64,000 nucleotides of DNA from Liquidambar formosana. Its lineage: Eukaryota > Streptophyta > Magnoliopsida > Saxifragales > Altingiaceae. The stretch spans positions 22,902,013 to 22,966,012 of the forward strand of contig CM077824.1 of the NCBI GenBank assembly GCA_039720395.1, written 5' to 3'. The translations under genes were made by a program, and so were the position numbers. Each line of letters starts with the position of its first letter. Positions within the stretch are counted from its first letter, which is position 1. Below, in pieces: positions 51,551 through 61,640 of this stretch. The notes under the pieces are model-generated. The model did not search any database and was not told the origin of the DNA. It saw only the letters and a list, made by a program, of their open reading frames with translations.

Positions 51551-52064
51551 GTAATATACATGATGGTAATATGAAAGAAAACCAACCTGTTTCAGAAATA
51601 AGACCCTTGTGAACCATGTCAGGAATGGCCGAAATCAAACGATAAGTAGCAAGCATGGCAGGCCAAAATCCTCCGACGGGGACGGCGCATTTCTTTGCTA
51701 CCTTGATGGCCCATGATGCTAACAGATCAACAATTATACATACAACTCCGCCCTCTTCATTGAGCTTGTGGACAAGGCACTCCAAATGAGCCGGCATGTT
51801 GTTCTCCATAGCTTTCTCAATGGCAAAGAAATCACGAGGCGTCTTCTCGTCCAAGCCATCAGGGATCGACATGCACACAACTTCATCCTTGAATTCAATA
51901 CGGGATATGATCCGTTGGTGAATGAATTCTGGGGTAACCATCACTGGCTCGAAGCCATGGCTAAGGAAGGCTTGGCCTAGCTTGAGCATGGGAGTGACAT
52001 GTCCTTGTGCTGGATATGGCACCAAAACTATCTTGGCCCTCTTTGTGCACTTCATGTTTCCCAT
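49445..52064 (-). CDS. UDP-glycosyltransferase, UGT82A1-like, two exons, complete
   Basis: A plant family-1 glycosyltransferase, predicted to move glucose (or another sugar) from UDP-sugar to a small acceptor in the cytosol. The acceptor is unknown. Exon 1 is 52,064-51,587 and exon 2 is 50,352-49,445, joined across a 1,234-bp GT-AG intron with a glycine codon split at phase 1. They total 1,386 nt, 461 aa, a usual length. The N-terminal PYPAQGHVTPML gives catalytic His22, and IVDLLASWA gives the partner Asp113. FWEEDMSCLDWL and YVSFGSWVGPIGE precede the 44-residue PSPG box (332-375), with WAPQ, HCGWNS, E and the final GDQ present. The whole protein tracks Arabidopsis UGT82A1 as I remember it. 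No stop or frameshift was seen, so it is probably functional. Confidence 0.95.
50905..51020 (+). repeat. Possible SINE in the UGT intron
   Basis: AGTCTAGTGAGTAGTG followed about 35 bases later by TCTCATGTTCGAACCT resembles the A and B boxes of a tRNA-derived SINE. No target duplication or tail was identified. Confidence 0.4.
51508..51551. repeat. GA microsatellite in the UGT intron
   Basis: A GA run of about 20 units, some 40 bases into the intron from the exon 1 donor. On the transcribed strand it is a CT run. It lengthens a spurious frame beyond the donor as a serine-leucine repeat. Confidence 0.95.
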
Positions 52065-52156
52065 CTGTTATTCCCTCTGAGAGCACAAACTCAAACTCTA
52101 ATGTAATCCCTTTGATTTTTCCTCTCTCCAGTCTCTAAGGCCCTAAGCCATACCCA

Positions 52157-52164
52157 ATATATAG
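52157..52164 (-). promoter_or_regulatory. TATA box of the UGT gene
   Basis: Minus strand CTATATATTG about 95 bases before the ATG, followed by a GA-rich leader. Distance and sequence fit a plant core promoter. Inferred only. Confidence 0.6.
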
Positions 52165-52384
52165 TTTAACTTGGTGATCAAGAGAGAGAGAGAGAGAGGG
52201 TCAACTAAACATGTGCCACAAAATGTGTTGTCATTATTTTATATGTGAATTCATGGCAACTCAACAAATTTAAAAAATAAAAAATAAAAAAAAATAAAAA
52301 AAGGAAATTCTAAGAGGTTGAGCCCATAATTAAGTATGTACAATGGGTTGATATGGTGGATTTATTATGGGTTAATGAATTAAA

Positions 52385-52657
52385 AAAATTAATCCAATTT
52401 AAAATTAAATAATTTAATAAATTTTACATATTATTCAATGCACAATCCATCATCTTGAATTAACAAATTTAAGATATAATCACAAATATGAGTAGAAATT
52501 CAAAATAGTGGTATTCCATGATATCCTTATAATTGATTTTACAACATCAATTATAGTGATAACTTCAATATTTTAAAATACTGTAATTCAAGGTGATGGA
52601 TTTATGTTTTTAATCTTATGTAAAAAAATTTGAATTAGACAACCAAAAAGGTCCTAA
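52385..52657. mobile_element. Degraded copy of the Tourist-like MITE
   Basis: Aligns by eye with the element at 9,438-9,739 (for example 'ttcaaggtgatggatttatg' and 'ttttacatattattcaatgcac'). The left terminus is eroded. The right end, GACAACCAAAAAGGTCC, is followed by TAA. Confidence 0.75.
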
Positions 52658-53244
52658 AAGAATAACAGCCTACAATGGGCTGATTTGGTGGCAGTCAAAT
52701 CAATTAGACAAATTGATTTAAGCAAAATTTTTACATTTTAGTATTTTACCATTCTTAGAGACCTTCTATTTTCTTGGGGTCTTAAATGACTACCTAAATT
52801 GCCTAATCATGCATTAGGCCACTCCTGAACATAGAGATCATACCCACCCCACAGGCCATTGTGAGCTCAGCGCCAATTTTTTCCAAAGTTGAGGTATAGT
52901 TTGATCATTAGATTGGGGACACTTTTTAGTTAGAAAGGCACCCATGATCGGCAATTCAGAAGCATATCCTAATCACCAGTGTCCAATACGAATAAAAGGC
53001 TGGTTAGGCTTATGGGCACCAACAAATTTCATTATTTTTTTTATTGAGGCATGGAGACCGTTTCCTACACGTGATGATAATTCATGCTGCATGCCACACA
53101 CCTTTCCGCTAAGCTACTTAACTAATAATTGGATCAGAGTGTTACTTTATTTTTCTCTTTATGCTTTTGTTACATTTGAATGAGAAGCACAGACCAAGAC
53201 CTATTGCATAAAGAATACAGAGTATAATTAAACATGAAAAGAAG
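52658..53244. other. Intergenic, nothing recognised
   Basis: No gene or clear repeat in this stretch. The 79-codon plus-strand frame at 52,944 has no domain. Confidence 0.4.
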
Positions 53245-53435
53245 GTGCGTGGATCCTCTCCAGTATTATTTCTATTGGATATGATCTTTATCATCCATTT
53301 TTAATGGAATCTATTCTTTTTCTAGTAGAGGTCATGTTGTGAATATGATTTTCACCATTCATTTGTAGTGGAATCTATTATTTGATGGTAGAGATCATGT
53401 CCAGTAATATATAATACAGGAGAGGATCGATCATT
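53245..53435. mobile_element. MITE-like element with internal duplication
   Basis: Inverted ends GGATCCTCTCCAGTATTAT (53,251-53,269) and ATAATACAGGAGAGGATC (53,411-53,428). The interior repeats 'atgatctttatcatccattt'-type sequence twice (about 53,280 and 53,345). No superfamily assigned. Confidence 0.55.
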
Positions 53436-53844
53436 TCCCCAAAGAAGAAAAACCATTATTATTATTGTTTTATAGAGGTATTATCATTTTTCAGTAAAAG
53501 CCAAAAGGTACTGTGAGAAAATCATTAAATTGGATATAATAAATAGCCTATGTGTGATGTATGTGTGATGTATGCCTGCCTCACATATGAAATTTAGATA
53601 TATTTTTATTGGATGAGAACGGAGTATCAAATGTAATGATGCAAGTGGACTGTCGGTGTATCTCATTACATTCATCTTGGTTAGGAAAAGTGGATCAGTT
53701 AGGATCCTATCCATATTTAGTTTATATTTAAATTCAATATATATTACACCATTATTATATTAAAAAGATTCAATTTGTTTATATTAGAATTTTTTTTCCA
53801 TATTAATTAGCTTCTTCTTCTCATAAAAAAATCTTGCACCACTG

Positions 53845-53945
53845 ACCACTAGTCTTGTGGCCTAATAGTGGTGTCCGATTGAGTTGATGTTTGAGTAGTT
53901 TTAAGTTTAGAGATCAATTCCCTTTGATAAAATCAAAACATAGTC
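53845..53945 (+). repeat. Possible SINE fragment
   Basis: GTGGCCTAATAGTGGTGTCC, then about 45 bases later AGATCAATTCCCT, resembling tRNA-type A and B boxes; preceded by 'ccactgaccactagtctt'. Tentative. Confidence 0.35.
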
Positions 53946-55131
53946 ATAAATTCTACAAATTCAACGCACACGCAACACTAACAGAATTACCACATAAATT
54001 CATAAATTTTAAATCATAAAAAAAAAGAAAAGAAAAAAAAAGAGCAAAACAAGAAGGAAATCTCGTGATGTAACAAAGTGAAACATAAATTCATGGATAT
54101 TATAGGAGCTGCACGTGTGACAGCACACACGGTTTGAAAGAAGACATTATTATTGTAGTTAAAAGTAGAGCATATACCCATTAAAGCGTGAGTAATAATG
54201 AATATATTGATGACAATGGCATATCCAATTATGCATTAAAGGAAAGAGAAGAAAAACTGTATTGCCGACTTCCCGGGGAAAAAAGAGAGAGAGTGATTTG
54301 GAGGGCAAGAAACGCCAATATCGTGCGCCATACCCTTGGCATATGTGCTGTCCTCTTTGTCGCCTTGGGGAAGAGATACAAAACACGTGCTTTTCGTGAT
54401 GATATAACGTACTCGGTGGGAAACAATTTGTAGGCCCACTGCCTTAAAGCACCGTCTTAGTGTCACCCACCTATCCTATACGACAAAGACGAATCATATA
54501 TCTATAAATGGGGTCGGGTCTTTTTGTTTTTTTCTTTTGATTATGATTAATGATCACAGTATCCGAAATCTTATTCTCATTTCAGTTTAGATTAATCTTC
54601 TAGCGATCGTGTGAGATGCCTCATTTGACACACATAAAGAGGATAAGTCAATCACGGAATACAAAGACCCACGAGCACCAAAAGCTAATTCATGCATCAC
54701 CTTCAAAAGAAGTTGGAAAGAACTTGTAAATTGCTTTGTTCCCTACCCTCAATAGAGGGTGTGTGCCCAAATCTGTAATGAGTTTTAACTATTTGATTTG
54801 GACTTTTTTTTATCTTTCTTTTTTTTCCATACAATTATAAGGGTTTCAGTTGTGAAATTTGAATTAATTATTTGTTGATTTTATTTTTAAGAAACATAAA
54901 TGGTGACGTGCCAAATGGAAACTTATTCTACACTTTAATCTACTAAACAAGATTCATGTGAGTTCAAATCATTTTCCTTAAGCCAACATTGCAAAATTTA
55001 ATTGAAAGATGATAATCTTACAGCCTTTTATTATTCCAAATAAAAGGGCACATGGGACCCACATGTGAAAGTAGGTCCTACTAACCTAGCGAGTTTCACT
55101 TTATGTATTTGGAATTGTTAATAATTAATAG
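53946..55131. other. Intergenic, nothing recognised
   Basis: AT-rich DNA. Overlapping open frames at 54,159-54,466 occur on both strands with no domain, so none is called. Confidence 0.4.
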
Positions 55132-56442
55132 TGTAGACACCCCATTTTGTATCGGTTGTTATTTTGAGTCCCGAGGTCCCAATGATGAGGTCAATGTTAT
55201 TTTATTACTTTAGTTAATTGATATTCAACAAGAGAAATAAGTATGGTGAATTTCGAAGGCAAAAACCACAAAAAAAGGTCAAAATTTGTTGACCATGGGT
55301 ATGCGTACTCATGGTCTGACCATACATATGCATGGTTTGACCATGCGTACTCATAATTCTGAATATGCGTAAGCATGTTGTCCAATTGCGTTTTTAACCC
55401 AAAAATGAATCTTTTTTGCCTATTTTGAGCTCCATAAACTGAGAAATCGGGGGGGGGGGGGGTACTTTCCTAAGGTATTTCCAACCTAATTTTCACTATA
55501 AAAACCTAACCTAAAGTTTAGAGAAAAGATTCGGAACCTTGGAGGCTAGAGAAAAACCCTAGAGAGAGACTTTAGAGAAAGATAGCCCAACTTGTGCCTA
55601 CAAAGAAAAATAAGGGGATTCACCATGTTTATTGACCTTAGAGAAGAAAATCAACAGCAATCTTTCGCAATAGACTTGAGGGAATCGTGAATCAACCACA
55701 ACACCGCGTGTGGTATAACTTTTCTTGAAACTCATGCTTTATTTGTTTATATAATCAAAGTATTATGATAGTTTCATATTGAAATGCATGATATAGGGTG
55801 ATAGAGTTAATTCTTTGTTTATTTTATGCGAATATTATGATGTAAAAAGCATGTTGAAAATACTGCAATAGTCTCTGATAAGATTATTTGATGATTAGAA
55901 AGTTTGATTCAATGAGTCATGTATGAAGAGAAAGCTCACGATTTGTTTTGCAAGGGAGTAAGGCATACACATATGGAACGATGCGCATGCAATGTTTGAA
56001 TTATCCGTACGCATGAACCTTGGTGCGTATGCATATTAATTTATACGTTCGCATGAACTGCTTTCTGGCAGTATTGGGTTTCTTTGACAGTACCTCATTC
56101 TCTCTTCTTTATTTGTTTGTTTAGTATATTATATTATTAACCGGTCATTTGTGCGTATTTGAATTGTCGCATGATTTAGGGTAATTCCAATTAAATTGAA
56201 ATATTAAATATGGTTAATAAATACAAAGTGGGGGCTGGTCTAAGGACCGGGCAATGTCGAGTGCTTAACACCTTCCCAACGGCGTACCCTAGCTCCGAAT
56301 CCTCTCTGGTTATGACGAGTTAGACCCTTGCAAGGGGTTAAGTTTGGTACCTAGATTTTCTGGGTAGCGACTCCTCTCCACACTTGCCTTCCTGGCTAGT
56401 GGCGTACTCCCGAGCCACACGGTTTAGGGCGTAACGCTTACA
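55132..56442 (+). repeat. 5' LTR of the gypsy element
   Basis: Starts TGTAGACACCCCATTTTG and ends ACGCTTACA. A TATA box (CTATAAAAAC, 55,496-55,505) is followed by an AGAGA-rich leader. 'gtgcttaacaccttccc' at about 56,259 is typical near the end of Tat/Ogre LTRs. Two clusters of ATGCGTACGCAT-like words lie at 55,293-55,380 and 55,965-56,060. A G-run lies at 55,449-55,462. Confidence 0.82.
55496..55505 (+). promoter_or_regulatory. TATA box in the gypsy 5' LTR
   Basis: CTATAAAAAC about 365 bases into the LTR, the likely core promoter of the element. Confidence 0.55.
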
Positions 56443-56443
56443 G

Positions 56444-56456
56444 TGGCGACTCTGCT
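56444..56456 (+). other. Primer-binding site of the gypsy element
   Basis: TGGCGACTCTGCT, one base after the LTR, the arginine-tRNA-type site known for Ogre/Tat elements. Confidence 0.8.
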
Positions 56457-57576
56457 ATGGATAGAGAGCTAGATCCCATAGTATTTATTAACCATATTTA
56501 ACATCTTAATTTAATTAGGAGGACCAAAAAATTGCACACACACACTTAGCCATTGTTTACACCTCGGTAATAGTTTGGTAAGGATTCTCAGGTTCCATTC
56601 GTTCCTATGGGCAATTCGTAACCTACATCATTAACCCACAGCTTGTGCCGCTAGCCTGTGATAAGCTAACATGTACGTCAACAGATTGCTCATTGAGCAT
56701 CTTAGCTTGGGTGACCCATTAAAGGTGGAGGAGATAAGGAAACCCTTTGACTAACTTCACGTAGATAGCCCATGGACAACCTTTGCATAGCCTTAATTGA
56801 ATGTGTGCCACTTTGCATGTCATATTGTATTTGCATTTAAGTCCATAATGTCTAGACTAAGGGCCAATGCCCATCATTATCTATTCTCTTTTTCAAGTCT
56901 AGGCCCAATTGGGAGGTGAGATGTGTAATTTTGTAATTGGGTCCAAGCCCAAAAAAAAAAAAAAAAAAATGTCGAATGAAATAAAAAATAAAGTATAGGC
57001 TTGGATTAAAATAATAGTGGAAGATTGTGTGAATTTTGTAATGGGTCTATACGTGAAAAGAAGTGGACTTTGGTTGGTTAAACCTAATGTTATACCCTTG
57101 GCTTCATGTGTCTTTAATGTGATTCTATGTTGGGCTTTCTCTTAGAGTTGTAGGTCTATTACCGTCTTTCCTTTTCTAAGGATGTCTCATGCATTATAGT
57201 CCTTCATTTTAGGGTATTAGGGTTAGTTGAGTCTTCTTTCTTTAATATGTGATTTTGTTGTCGGTCCATCTTAGGTGCATTAGGTCCATTCATTAAGGGT
57301 TTACACCTTTTCCTTTTTGGTGTTGCATGTTGTTACCATGTCTCTTGTCTAAATTTTTAGTTGTCATTTTAGGAGTCTATGTCCCTTTCCATTTTTTGCA
57401 TTTTAGGTCTTTGAGTCTTGTTTTAAGTAGTCTAGGTTCCTTATTTGGTTAAACTCTTTAGTCTTTGTCTGGCTTTACTCTAGGGGCATGTTTGGGTTGA
57501 AATTGATGTGAATTCATTATGGATAATCATGGTAAATGACTTTTATAAAGATAAACAAATTCTTTGCAGGAATAAC
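56457..57576 (+). other. Leader of the gypsy element
   Basis: Non-coding, with an A-run at about 56,950-56,969. A splice-acceptor-like sequence, TTCTTTGCAG, lies just before the gag frame (about 57,570), and the gag frame meets a stop directly upstream of it. A leader intron is therefore conceivable. Confidence 0.5.
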
Positions 57577-57983
57577 CAATCATTGCTTCTAAAGAGAATT
57601 CTGCACCACTGATTTGGGTTTATAATTTATTAAGAAGGTTGGAAAGGATAGAAGTATCCCAAACTGTTGCAATAGCTGACAAACAAGACTTGGTAAAGAA
57701 GATGGAAGAGATGATGGCAAGGATGCTGGAAAGGACGATTGCACTTGTTTTGGAAAGACTCTAAAAGATTGAAGTTAGCCAAGGAAAGAAAACAACAAAG
57801 GAAGAATCTGAGATTGAGGACGAGGATGAAGATCTTATTTTTTATGAAGAGGACTACCTTAAGAAGAAGGAAGTTGAGGCTAAGAAGGAGTCTGAGTTCA
57901 GGAAAAAGGAAGCTGAAGGTAAGAAACAGGAATTTGAAGCTAAGAAGAAAGTTAAGGGGAAAGAGGTTCAAGGCATTATTGCT
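57577..57983 (+). pseudogene. Gypsy gag, N-terminal part
   Basis: Open in one frame apart from a TAA near 57,763 (LERL*KIEV, likely CAA to TAA). Rich in lysine and glutamate: RRLERIEVSQTVAIADKQ, then an acidic run and repeated KKEAE-type stretches that should form a coiled coil. No start codon is clear. It ends at GIIA, exactly where the solo LTR begins. Confidence 0.75.
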
Positions 57984-58160
57984 TGTAGACACCCAAATTT
58001 TGTCAGGCCGCCTTCGGACAAAATCAACCAACTCATTAGCAATATAATTAGGTTAGACACACTCGGTACCTAATTTTTCTCACCTTGTCCTACCCACCAC
58101 TAAGGCAAGGCATTCCCCCATTTTAATCTTCGAGGCCCTAGAGCAGGGAATGGGCACAAT

Positions 58161-59880
58161 GCCCGAAACCCCTAAATCGAACACTTAATACAACCGAGGG
58201 TGGTTTGATTTCTCATAATCTTTGATCTAATGGTTAATTCGACCATTGGATCTTCAATTCAATTTTCCTAGAGCAGTCTACGATCATTTGATTGGGAATC
58301 AGAAGGCACAGACTCTCTGATCCCCAAAACCCCTAAATCGAACCCCTAATATAACCTTGGGTGGTTTGATTTCTCACAATCTCTTATCCAATGGTTAATT
58401 CGACCATTGGATCTTCAATTCAATGTTCCTAGAGTCGTCTAGGATCATTTGATTGGGAACCTGAAGCCATAGACCCTCTGATCCCCAAAACCCCTAAATC
58501 AAACCCCTAATACAACTTTGGGTGGTTCAATTTCTCACAATCTCTTATCCAATGGTTAATCCAATCGTTGGATCTTCAATTCAATGTTCTTAGAGCATTC
58601 TAGGACCATTTGATTGGGAATTAGAAGGTGCAGACCCTCTGATCCACAAAACCCCAAAATCAAACCCCTAATACGACCTTAGGTGGTTTGATTTCTCACA
58701 ATCTCTAATCCAATGGTCAATCCAACCATTGAATCTTCAATTCAATGTTCCTAGAGCGGTCTAAGGCCATTTGATTGGGAATTAGAAGGCACAGACCCTC
58801 TGATCCCCAAAGCCCCTAAATCGAACCCTTAATACAACCTTGGGTGGTTCAATTTCTCACAATCTCTAATCCAATGGTTAATCCGACCGTTGGATCTTCA
58901 ATTTAATGTTCCTAGAACGGTGTAGACCATTTGATTGGGAATCAGAAGGCACAAACTCTCTGATCCCCAAAACCCCTAAATTGAACCCCTAATACAACCT
59001 CTAGTGGTTCAATTTCTCACAATCTTTGATCCAATGATTAATCCGATCGTTGGATCTTCAATTTAGTGTTCTTAGAGCGGTCTAGGACCATTTGATTGGG
59101 AATCAGAAGGCACAGACCCTCTGATCCCCAAAACCCCTAAATCGAACCCCTAATATAACCTTGGGTGGTTCGATTTCTCACAATCTTTGATCCAATGGTT
59201 AATCCAACTGTTGGATCTTGAATTCAATGTTCCTAAAGCGGTTTAAGACCATTTGATTGGGAATCAGAAGACACAGACCCTCTAAGCCCCAAAACCCCTA
59301 AATCGAACCCCTAATACAACCTTGGGTGGTTCGATTTCTCACAATCTCTGATCTAATGGTTAATCCGACCATTGGATCTTCAATTCAATATTCCTAAAGC
59401 GGTTTAGGACCATTTAATTGGGAATCAAAAGGCACAAACCCTCCGATCCCCAAAACCCCCAAATCGAACCCCTGATTCAACATTGGGTGGTTTAATTTCT
59501 CACAATCTCTGATCCAATGGTTAATCTGACCGTTGGATCTTCAATTCAATTTTCCTAGAGCGGTCTAGGACCATTTGATTGGGAATCAAAAGGCACAGAC
59601 CCTCCAATCTCCAAAACGCCCAAATCGAACCCCTAAAGTAATTTTAGGTTGTTCGATTTCTCACAATCTCTGATCCAACGGTCAATCCAACCATTGGATT
59701 TTCAATTCAATGTTTTTAGAGCGGTCTAGGACTATTTGATTGGGAATTAGAAGGCATAAACCCTTTGATCCCCAAAAAACCCCTAAATCGAACCCCTAAA
59801 GCAATTTTAGGTGGTTCGATTTCTCACCATTTCTTATCCAACAGTCAATTCGACCGTTGGATCTTCAATTCAATCCCTTA
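58161..59880 (+). repeat. Tandem array, about 11 copies of a 161-bp unit
   Basis: Units begin near CCCCTAAATCGAACCCCTAA and recur at about 58,168, 58,331, 58,492, 58,652, 58,813, 58,973, 59,134 and so on to 59,880. Each holds a dyad GATCCAAYGGT ... ACCGTTGGATC with a short spacer, and 'gaccatttgattgggaatcagaaggc'. Copies differ by scattered substitutions. Confidence 0.93.
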
Positions 59881-60536
59881 AGATTAAAACAAAGCCATTT
59901 GATCAAAGATCGGGCCTCATTTAGCTCACAATCAACAAAACCCTAATTATAGAGCCCTGTGAGCATCATGCTCGCATCCGGGCCATTCAATCTCACCCAA
60001 AGGGTACACACTCTACCTTTCAATCCCAAACCAAGTTTAAGGACCTAAGGTTTTAACCCACATTCAAGATCAATGGTTGGACGATTGTACGGCCCCACAG
60101 CAAGGCAGACCATCACCTCTGACCCACCACAGTGGCCCTACCTCATCAGATGAGGCACACAAATCAAGGATCACAAGTTCCTATGGCAAATGATAAGAAA
60201 TCATTGCAAATGTGGAAAAAGTGAACTCACGCTAGTAGTGCTAGCGTGGGCAATATGCTTTTGGCTCTACCAGCCACCTTACAGCCTCTCTGCAGCCGTA
60301 ATCAAGTTGCAAGGATGGGACTTGGCCTATGTCTACCAGGCCAGCATGGCCCATGCCTGCCATGCCAACATGGGAAACCTACCATGGCATATTGCCCTTT
60401 TGCCACAAATGGACCACTTTGCCCCCATCAAATGGGGAATTCTCTTCACTAAACAATTCCCAAATGCCCTCCATGTCCCATGTGACCATAATGACCTTCC
60501 AAATGACCATTTTACGCCTAAAAGTCCAATTTTTCC

Positions 60537-60545
60537 TATAAATAG
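60537..60545 (+). promoter_or_regulatory. TATA box in the solo LTR
   Basis: TATAAATAG preceded by CC. It would start transcription about 2.6 kb into the LTR. Confidence 0.55.
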
Positions 60546-61447
60546 TCGACTTTTTATTCATAAAAGGATCCCTAACCTTTTCTACCAAAAGGATCCCAAC
60601 TTTTCCTACCTAAACACCAACTCTTTCTACTTTAATCCAATCTCACTCCACCCACTACAAAAATCCTCACACAAAATCCTCCACTACTCCACTACATTTC
60701 TCCCAAAAATCCTTCTCATTGCATACACCCATGCATTAAACTTCTTCAAAGTTGTCAAAGCATTAAGTTCAACCACTATCCAAGTGTACTTGGAACATTA
60801 AAGGAACATCCCAAGGAAGGATGGTCAAGCCTAGCAAAGGAGCACTCAAGCCTACATCGATCAAAGCAAAAGTGAAAACCACTTATACTAGATAAGCTTC
60901 CCTTTGAAATTCATTCTTAAGCTTTCTTAAAATTTTCTATTGATACCATTATTTATTGTAGCCTCAATATGTGATTGTTACCCTCCCCACTTTTGCCCGA
61001 GTATGTACATGGACTTCCTAACACGTGTTGTGAAGGGATTAAAGTCTTGTATGGTGGGTTAAAGGCAGGGAGACCTTAAACCACCCTTTGCATGCAAACC
61101 ACTCCAATAGGTTGCTAGCACCTATTTTCATTCTTCTTTTATTGCATGTGAGCTTCTATTTGTGATGCTTGAAATGGAAATTTAGGCATATCAAAAGGTT
61201 AAAACGATATGTAAGAAAAATCAAAATTAGCAAAGTTAGGTTCACGCATGCATGCATGCTGTTTATACTAACCTCTTCTTGTTTTCTTGTTGGTAATCAT
61301 AATCAACTTAGACATAAAATAATCCCCTTTGTTGCAGAGTTTATTGGACTTAATTGAATATTCCCATGCTTGGATAAATGGACAAATGCAAGGACTTGAA
61401 CAAATTCATTCAAAATGGTTGTTCTCATTTTATTTATTTATTTTAAA

Positions 61448-61640
61448 GGCTATAGCTTTAGCTATCCTCCGGGTTACGGTCGTTGCGACCCTTTGCCCCA
61501 ATGCTCGTACATTATCAGCTTTATTTATTTATCGCTTAACTTTAGAGGCTATGGCTTTAGCTATCCTTCAGGTTGTGATCATTGCGACTCTTTTGCCCCA
61601 ATGTTTGAGCACTTTTTACTTTGTGGTCACTTGACCCTTT
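61448..61640 (+). repeat. Two-copy direct repeat, about 99 bp
   Basis: Two copies of a unit starting GGCTAT(A/G)GCTTTAGCTATCC and containing GTTGCGACC/ATTGCGACT and TTTGCCCCAATG, about 99 bases apart, inside the solo LTR. Confidence 0.75.

Noticed and set aside
54159..54466. Four overlapping frames on both strands
   Set aside because: Mutual overlaps on opposite strands and no recognisable motifs; the region is only less AT-rich than its surroundings.
57739..58047. 102-codon arginine/lysine-rich frame (and a leucine-rich antisense frame)
   Set aside because: It is a shifted reading of the lysine/glutamate-rich gypsy gag segment and runs over the insertion boundary.
60190..60801. 203-codon plus-strand open frame
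   Set aside because: It lies inside a solo LTR, spans the LTR's own TATA box, overlaps other open frames and has no recognisable domain, so it is most likely an accident of C-rich sequence.
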